64,000 bases of DNA from Bugulina stolonifera. Taxonomy: Eukaryota; Bryozoa; Gymnolaemata; Cheilostomatida; Bugulidae. Position 1 is the first letter of the stretch; each line of letters starts with the position of its first letter. Of this stretch, positions 40,201 to 49,200 are shown piece after piece. The stretch spans positions 12,975,501 through 13,039,500 of the forward strand of contig OW285192.1 of the NCBI GenBank assembly GCA_935421135.1. Reading direction: 5' to 3'. A model generated the notes under the pieces. That model was not told where the DNA came from and did no database searches. It was given only the letters and a program-made list of their open reading frames with translations. Both the position numbers and the translations under genes were made by a program.

Positions 40201-43200
40201 ATCTGATGATAAACTCTCATCAACCTCCTTTAGAGGGGTTATGCCAAGGGATCACTGCTTAGACTCCTTCTCCCCATCTGGATCTTTTGTTTTCAACACT
40301 CAAACAAGTGAGAAAAGTGGCGAGCATTGGATCTCTGTTTTTTCGAATGGAAAAGAAATAGAGTATTTCGACTCCTATGGTCTCCCCCCTTCTATTTATC
40401 CTGATGTGGGTAAGATGTTACAACAATGGGGAATACCAATAGTATGGAATGGAGAGTGTCTACAAGAAGAGAGTACTAACGTGTGTGGAGACTACTGCAT
40501 CTTGTTCTGTCTCCTTCGAGCTCGAGGGTGGAGTATGGAGGGAATAATTACACGGCTAAGCAGAGTAGAAGGAAGAGTTCGAGATCGTTCTATAAGAGCT
40601 CTATTACAACGTTTATACTATAATAAAAGAAATAATACTTTCCCACTCACAACGCATGTAAACAATATTATGCTTTTTTCACCTTTTCACTTTGACTAGA
40701 GAGAAATACTTCACCTTACTTATAATTCGTTTTTATACTACTATAACTAAAAAAAAAAAGAGACCAATAGTTTTTATCTTACCTGCATTCTTTTTTTTTC
40801 TTTGCTTTTTAGATTTCTGCTTGATTCTTGATTCTTTTATTTTTTCTCTATTTATCTTCGTAATAAAACAATACTACTGAAGAAAGCTGCATCTTTTCTA
40901 TCTTGGAATAATACTCATCCATGGGTTGTTGTGGTCTCGCCCCTATCCGAGGCCCGCTCCGGGGAGGACGGAGAGTCCACCATGTTAGAAAGATCCTTTC
41001 GGGCAGGACTCCCCACTCCTATTATTTTCCCCTTCTTCCGTGCCTCTTTTAACGCATCCACCTCTTCTTTCCTCTTCTGACTGCACTCTTCTTCTTCAAT
41101 AATTCCATCCATTTGTGAGTCCGTTAAGCCCGCAAATAACTCTTCTTGGTTTTGTACTATGTTGTCAGTATCCATCGATAATGTACTATTGTAGTAGTGT
41201 AGCTGTACAGTAGTGATGTGGTGAACTTTGAATGCTGAGACTGTGATCCCACTCTCCCTTTATACAACTGCTCATTTCTTGACTCCTCCCTTTTTTTATC
41301 CAATCCCAATGTGACCCGATGTGAATCCGAAGCCTCCCGATGTGAATCCGAAGCCTCCCGATGCATCCCGATGTGAATCCGAAGCCTTCCGATGCATCCC
41401 GATGTGATTCCGAAGCTTCCCGATGCATCCCGATGTGAATCCGAAGCTTCCCGATGCATCCCGATGTGATTCCGAAGCTTCCCGATGCATCCCGATGTGA
41501 ATCCGAAGCTTCCCGATGCATCCCGATGTGATTCCGAAGCTTCCCGATGCATCCCGATGTGATTCCGAAGCTTCCCGATGCATCCCGATGTGATTCCGAA
41601 GCTTCCCGATGCATCCCGATGTGATTCCGAAGCTTCCCGATGCATCCCGATGCATCCCGATGTGAATTGACACATCGGGATGCATCGGGAAGCTTCGGAA
41701 TCACATCGGGATGCATCGGGATGCATCGGGAAGCTTCGGAATCACATCGGGATGCATCGGGAAGCTTCGGAATCACATCGGGATGCATCGGGAAGCTTCG
41801 GATTCACATCGGGATGCATCGGGAAGCTTCGGAATCACATCGGGATGCATCGGGAAGCTTCGGATTCACATCGGGATGCATCGGGAAGCTTCGGAATCAC
41901 ATCGGGATGCATCGGGAGGCTTCGGATTCACATCGGGATGCATCGGGAGGCTTCGGATTCACATCGGGGTGCATCGGGAGGCTTCGGATTCACATCGGGG
42001 TGCATCGGGAGGCTTCGGATTCACATCGGGGTGCATCGGGAGGCTTCGGATTCACATCGGGAGGCTTCGGATTCACATCGGGGTGGGGAAATGGTTAGAC
42101 TCCGCCCACTGAATACTACTATTTAAGGTATAAGTTTCTCACTCTAGCAGTATGAACAATCAGCCTCTAGTCAACAGAGTGAGAGTAAACAGAGACAGCT
42201 ACCTACTAGTCAGTGCCTGATCAGAGATGTCAACAAGTAGAACATAAGGTTAGTGTTAAATGGAGTAATTGGCAGCAATTGTGAAGTGTTTATTGTATAA
42301 AATGCTATCAAGCTAAAAAATAACTCACACCCTACTACTATATATTCTTATAGGGAGGCTTTTATAGTCCCACCCCAGTGGAACTCGGAATGGGCGGCGG
42401 GCCGCTGCCTAGTCGCTTGGCCCGGTGGATACGGGGCACCGGCGTCGCCTCCACGTGTACGGTCGGCGCCGCACGCAACGTGGGCGGACGCGGCTTGACC
42501 GCCTCAAACGATCGGTCGTTCGGGTGAGTGTGGGTTGCGGGGGGGAGGGTGGGCGGCGGCGGAGGAGGGGTGGCGGTGATGACGGTGATGGCGGCGGCGG
42601 CGGTGGCGGCGGCGGCGGCGGTGGTGGTGGCGGCGGTGGCGGCGGTGGCGGCGGTGGCGGCGGTGGCGGTGGTGGCGGCGGCGACGGCGGCGGTGAGGGC
42701 GGCGGTGGCGGCGGCGGCGACGGCGGTGGCGCGGACGGGACGAGGGCGGTGGCGGGGAGTGGGGGAGGAGTGGGAGGTGGGGGAGGGGGAGGAGGGCGGG
42801 AAGGAGGGAGGGAAGGAGGGAGGGAAGGGGTCGTGGCCGGGTTCGGGGTCAAGTGTGCAAATGTTTTTTCGACCAATCAGAAGGGGGGATTTTGGGGTGA
42901 CCTTGGCAAGGTCGTGTGCAAAATTTTTGTGCTCTTCTGTGATTGGTTGAAATCGGAAATACCGGCTTGTGATTGGTTGAAAACAGGGGTCAATGAGTGC
43001 GTGTCTGTCTAGAAGTGCACTGACTATACTACTTATATGCAAAGTTTCTATGTAGCATGGAGTTCTTTTCCTCTGCAGATTTTATTAGAAACTATTCGTC
43101 TTTATCTTATATGCTAACATGTTCCAACGGTGCCATTTGCTGAGTCCATCCAGCTTAACTTTCGTTTTCATCATTGCACAATTTTCCTCTGTGTTGTCAA

Positions 43201-46200
43201 GTTTGCATACGTTTTCTGCATGGAATCCATATTTTTGCAAGAAGTGCAAATCTCATAAATGCAAGTCATCCATATGCGTCTTTTCTAAGTACGAGTAGTG
43301 TGTCGTTCTGGATTTCTCAGTCTTTTCCGTATATACATCTGATTGGTCTATTAGTTAGGCCTTTGCTATAAAATAGCATGGCTATTGATTATACGGCGAA
43401 GTTTTATCACATACTTTGTCCGTTCTCTTTACTCTCACCTACGATATGCTTACCTGGCTAGGACTTGTACTCACCGACTTGTGTAGATTTATTAATTAGT
43501 GTTTCTACCAAGGGGAACTTACCTGTGAGGTTTTGCTTTATAAGGCGACAAGCATAGAATATGTCCCGACGGCAAACATAGAATAAGTTACAACGGCAAA
43601 CATAGAATAAGTCACAACGGCAAGCATAGAACAAGTCACAACGGCAAGCATAGAATAAGTCACAACAGAATCGGTTACCTGCATAAACCATGGGCACTAA
43701 TAAGCTTTTGATCATAATTAGGAGTTGTCCTCTCCCAATTGGGAGAGGACAACTTCTAATTATGACCAATAGCTTATTAGTGCTCATGGCATAAACCCAC
43801 AACAACAGGCACCAAACTGTCATTCCTCACTACTAGTCTCCAGTCGTCAGTGGTTTATGTACAGCCCAATATAATACGCAGAGATAAAATAAACATATAT
43901 ATATTCTTTACTTTACCTAGTACATGTAAGACCGAAAAAGATAGAAACTCACTGATACTATGTGCCATTTCTATTTCTAGGTAGACCAACCAAAAAAGCA
44001 GCAGCCAACAGTCAACCAATCAGAACACAGACAGGCAACACATCTGACTAAGGTAGACATACAGATAAGATACTTAGTCATGTACATTGTATGTCGGTGG
44101 TATATTGTAATGGTACGCCAAATCGTATCTTACATCTGACACTCATTATTGTGTGCATATACATGTATATATCTGCTTGTACTTTACTATATGTTATCGT
44201 ATATAGTTACATGATTATTGCTAAGTCTTTTTTATGCCTTTTATACCCATGTACAGAGGCCCGACCTCTCAGAATCCATTGATATTCATTTTGTACATAA
44301 ATTGGACCATTATAAGCAACTTTTGTAGAACTCGACCTATTTTGGGTCGGCCGTCGGGCTTCCGGCGGCCATCTTGTTGCGCAACTTCCGGACGACCACA
44401 CGTCGTCTTTTCCCGACGTCACGTCGGCCGGAAGTCCTTATACTATATAAAGGGCACTGTTTTACTGTTCATTGTCTCAGTCTACACTTGGCTTTCAATA
44501 AAGACACATCTATACTTGATACAGAGACTTTCACTTCCTTTTGTCAGGTCATTCGCTTAGCGAACTGCCTACTAGGTCGGATCACTCTCTTTCATTGTAT
44601 AGTCTGAAGGTCAGACTTGGGACCAGATGGGTCATCTTTGGTAGTTCTTGGGCTACTGAGACCGCTCGATCTTTCATGTAATGCGAAGTCCTATTACCAC
44701 TCATAGGCACTTCATTTCTGGGTCGATAGTCGTCCAAGGACGACCGCACCAAATCACAGAAACCATTACAATATTATGATTGTCCAGACCAATCATAAGT
44801 TCCCGATTTTCATGTTAGAAACCAGGATGTGCTGATAAGCTAGCCTGCTAGAGATGGGTTTCTCGAACCAAGCAAAATCACAAGCCAGTAGTTTATGTAC
44901 AGACCAATATAATACACAGAGACAAAACAAACATAAACATAATATTGTAATGTTTTGTTTTGGGAGGGGGTGTTGTGTGTATATGCCGTCCTAAGACAAC
45001 CCCGTGCCAAAATGAAGAACCTATGAGTGGTGCTAGGCCCCCTCATTACATGAAAGATCAACAGGTACTAGTAGTCCAATGACTACTCAAAACGACCTAT
45101 GTGGTCCCGAGTCAATGCTATCTTGCTACACTGAGAAAGAGTATGTTCCGACCTAGCAGGAAGTTCGGGAGGTAAGGTCGGAGACCTTGACAACTGGAAC
45201 GACCAATACTACAAAGTGAAGACTCTGTATAGGTAGTATAGAAGTGTCTTTATTGAGATTCAAGCATCAACTGAGGCAATGAACATAAAAACAGTGCGCG
45301 TTATATACTATTAGAACTTCCAGTAAAAAGGCCGACGTAGTGTCGTAAAAGGCCAGCGTAGTGTTGTCTGGAAATTGCACAACAGGATGGTGGCCGGAAG
45401 CCCGAGGCCAACCCAAAACATGTCGGGTTCAACTAAAGATGCTTAAAATCATCTAAATCATGTACAAAATCAATATTAACTAATTCTGAGAGGTCAGCCC
45501 TCTTTACATGGGTATAAAAAGGACATAATTGTTCAGTAATGCGCATTATAAGTATATAAGTATGTGAGTACTACATAGACAGGTCAAGGTACACAGTATA
45601 AGTACAGGTTGTTCATAATAAATGCAATGTAGTACGAGAAGCTGAGTATAGAGTGTCATTTACCATTACAATGTATTCTTTATTTTACCTAGTACATGTA
45701 AGACGAAAAATATGGAAACTCACTGATACTATGTGCCATTGCTATTTCTAGGTAGGCCAATCAAAAAGGCTGCAGCCAACAGCCAACCAATCAGAACACA
45801 GACAGACAACACAGCTGACTAAGTTAGACATACAGGTAAGATACTTTGCTTTGATCATGTATGATAAATGATTGTCCAGATCAAACACAAGGTTCTGATT
45901 TTCATGCTAGAAGCCAGGGTGTTCCGATAAGCTGGGAATGGCTTCTTCCGACCAATCAAATCCCAGGTCATTAGCATTTTCGCCTAACCAAGCGGTAAAG
46001 TTGTGATAACACTAAAAGTTTAAACTTTTATCTTTACATCCATTATTTTTATTTTGATAGCTGATAGAATTATTTAATTAAACCCACCCTCATATGAAAT
46101 AGCAAAAAAATGTATTTGAGCACCTCTCATATTGTGATGGTACGCCAAGTCGTATCTTACATCTGACACTCATTATTGTGTGCATACATGTACATGTATA

Positions 46201-49200
46201 TATCTGCTTGTACTTTACTCTTATATTGTTGTATATGATTATATGATTATATCTAAGTCTTTTAATGCCTTTTATACCCATGTACAGAGGCCCGACCTCT
46301 CAGAATCCATTGATATTCATTTTGTACATGAATTGGACCATTATAAGCAACTTTTGTAGAACCCGACCTATTTTGGGTCGGCCGTCGGGCTTCCGGCGGC
46401 CATCTTGTTGCGCAACTTCCGGACGACCACACGTCGTCTTTTCCCGACGTCACGTCGGTCGGAAGTCCTTATACTATATAAAGGGCACTGTTTTACTGTT
46501 CATTGTCTCAGTCTACACTTGGCTTTCAATAAAGACACATCTATACTTGATACAGAGACTTTCACTTCCTTTTGTCAGGTCATTCGCTTAGCGAACCGCC
46601 TACTAGGTCGGATCACTCTTTTTCATTGTATAGTCTGAAGGTCAGACTTGGGACCAGATGGGTCGTCTTTGGTAGTTCTTGGGCTACTGAGACCGCTCGA
46701 TCTTTCATGTAATGCGAAGTCCTATTACCACTCATAGGCACTTCATTTCTGGGTCGATAGTCGTCCAAGGACGACCGCACCAAATCACAGAAACCATTAC
46801 AATATTATAAGCACTTCTCATAAGTACATGTACTATTCAACATTGTAAACAAAATTATCTGCTTTCCCTTGAGCGGCAACCGAATCTGACCACTGGCTTG
46901 ATGAACAATTTTATTGCCAGGTAGACCCATCAAAAAAGCTGAAGCCAACAGCCAACCAATCAGAACACAGAGAGACAAGACAGCTGACTAAGTTAAACAT
47001 ACAGGTGAGATACTTAAAGGTGCAAACACACGGGAGCGAGACGCATTTTTATATTTCTATTGAGTCCTAATATTTCGATGTATATCCATACATAATCTGA
47101 CGATGATGTATAGACATACAATGTACATTGAAATATTAGGACTCAATAAAAATATAAAAATGCATCCCACTTTTTTATTCATCATTGAAATACTTGCTCA
47201 CATCAACATTTACCAGTGTATCACTATGTTTGCATGTCACCCAGGTTATATATAAGGATCTATCTAAATGTCAAAGACCTCAGTATATGAAGGAATACAA
47301 GGCACACTGCTGGGCAACTTGTAGAAATGGAACAAAGTGTGATCCAATGAATAGGTTTGGGGACGTTCAGAAAAATAGGTAACATTATATCAAATGTAAT
47401 ATGTATTCCATTGATAGAGTATTAGAGTCAAGTCTTATGCAAGACACTTTTTTATTTAAAAGGGTTTCGATTTTGCACGAAGCATTGTATTGAGAGCCCT
47501 TTCAGACTGCTGCCTATACTAACTACTTATGGAGCGAGCAGCGACATTAACCACAACTACATTATATTATAGTGACATGCTCCAGTGAGTAGTAGGGGTC
47601 CACCAGTTCAACATGCTGAACTTTGAACCTCACCGCTAACTAACACGTGCCAGATATACGCGTAGTACATGTATAGTAATAGCTGACCGCATTGTGGTTA
47701 GCGTTGGCAGCTGCAGCTAGTAGTTGGTATAAACGACAGTCTGAAAGGGCTCTAACACTTTAACTATTGAAAGAGTTCCTGTGATAAATGTTTTAGCCTT
47801 TTGTCATTTTTTTCAGACTGTATGTACCTCTTACAGCTGGTTAATAAATAGGGAGCCTGCGTGTACAATGTAACTTGGGAGATTCAGACTGAATGATGAA
47901 ACATGTTACACAATGAATGTTATTAAAAACATCTAGCTGTATATGGCTATACCTGTGGATTGAGTATATAGAAAGCCAATTCCAGCTATGCTATCTTGTT
48001 ACAACATAATACATTATACTCGTACATGTATATGTATATGTACGAGTATATATCATAAGTGTATTTTTTTGATCCCAAACTGGTGAGCTATGTAACACTA
48101 TAACATAATAGAAATTTTTTTATGGATGATGCCAGCTTTTAATGAGACTAAATGAGAGCTAAAGCTTTGAAAATGACAGAAATGTGTTGAATAAAATAAT
48201 ATTCTGACTAAATAACTATATATTATAATATTATAATAATATTGTAGATCAGAACTGAAATGTTTCCCTAATGTGCTCTTCCTGGGTATGAGAAAATCTG
48301 GGAGTACTGATTTCCTTAGATGGTTTAGAGAACATCCTCAACTAGTTTTTCGTAACTCGGTAAATATTCTGCGGCTAATAATTACACAATATAGATCTAC
48401 TACATCCTAACAGTAGGTTACTGAAAGTTACATTTGATTCACAGTATACAGTTCGATCTCCCATGGGTAGATGCCATCATTATGCTGTCTACTAGGGAAA
48501 TAAAGATTTCTCACCAGTACAAGTATTCACCTTAGTTGTATTAACTCTTTCCTCCTATTGCCCTTAGTAACATAGCACACAACCAATGAAGCTTGGTTAT
48601 AAAAGATGCCACCAAATTTACCTGAAACTTACCTTGTTAGCTACACTGACCATGGTCTAATCTTATGTACCTCCAGTTGTCTGTTAACAGCTTGAAAATT
48701 ATTAATGAATTTGAAATAAGAATTCTGAAAAGACGTATTGAGAATAGTAGTCTCAGAGCTTATAAAGGCACCTCCTCGGCACCACTTTTCAGCCAACTAG
48801 GTAGTAGTAATGATTCAGCCCAACCACTTTTACTGATATTTCTAGTTTACAGTAAAATAATTCCTATGTAACATACATGTTAAACATGATAACACAATAT
48901 GGCACTAGGCTATATTACACAATATGACACCATGTGACACTATATGACACAATATGAAATTATGTGACACTATATGACGCGATATGACATTATGTTACAC
49001 GGCATGACACGGCATGACATGATATGACACTATATGACACTATATGACATTATGTCACACTATGTGATACGATATGACACTATATGACACCATATGGCAC
49101 GCTATGACACTATATGACACTATATGACACTGTCTTATTGATTCACAGGACTATGGGCTATCTCAAAAGAGCCCGTGTCCAGTAGAATATTTTAGAAGTG

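Larger units (their letters stand above)
30157..43033 (+). mobile_element. Polinton/Maverick (adintovirus-like), 12.9 kb, polymerase-less
   Basis: The element starts AGTAGTATAG and ends CTATACTACT. It is flanked by a perfect 6-bp target duplication TATATG (30151-30156 and 43034-43039) and bounded by long terminal inverted repeats. AG...CT ends, a 6-bp duplication and long repeats are the known Polinton signature. The cargo includes a packaging ATPase, DDE integrase with chromodomain, minor and major capsid proteins, a pVI-like protein and an adenain-like protease, all on plus. Most full Polintons are 15-20 kb and encode a protein-primed DNA polymerase B of about 1000 aa or more; none is present on either strand, and the only free space (40.7-42.36 kb) is filled by repeats. 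The integrase is interrupted by a nested element. It lies in intron 1 of the sulfotransferase gene. Confidence 0.96.

Noticed and set aside
41157..42126. Six long SHRDASGSFGITSGCIG-type frames on both strands
   Set aside because: The 31-bp repeat reads through all frames with a period of 31 residues; this is an array artefact, not a protein.
43552..43672. CRISPR-like array
   Set aside because: Units are contiguous near-identical minisatellite copies without unique spacers, and the DNA is eukaryotic.
44234..46638. Paired 108- and 77-codon frames in the LTRs
   Set aside because: Identical frames occur only because the LTR is repeated, and they cross the LTR TATA box and poly(A) signal; no retroviral protein motif is present.
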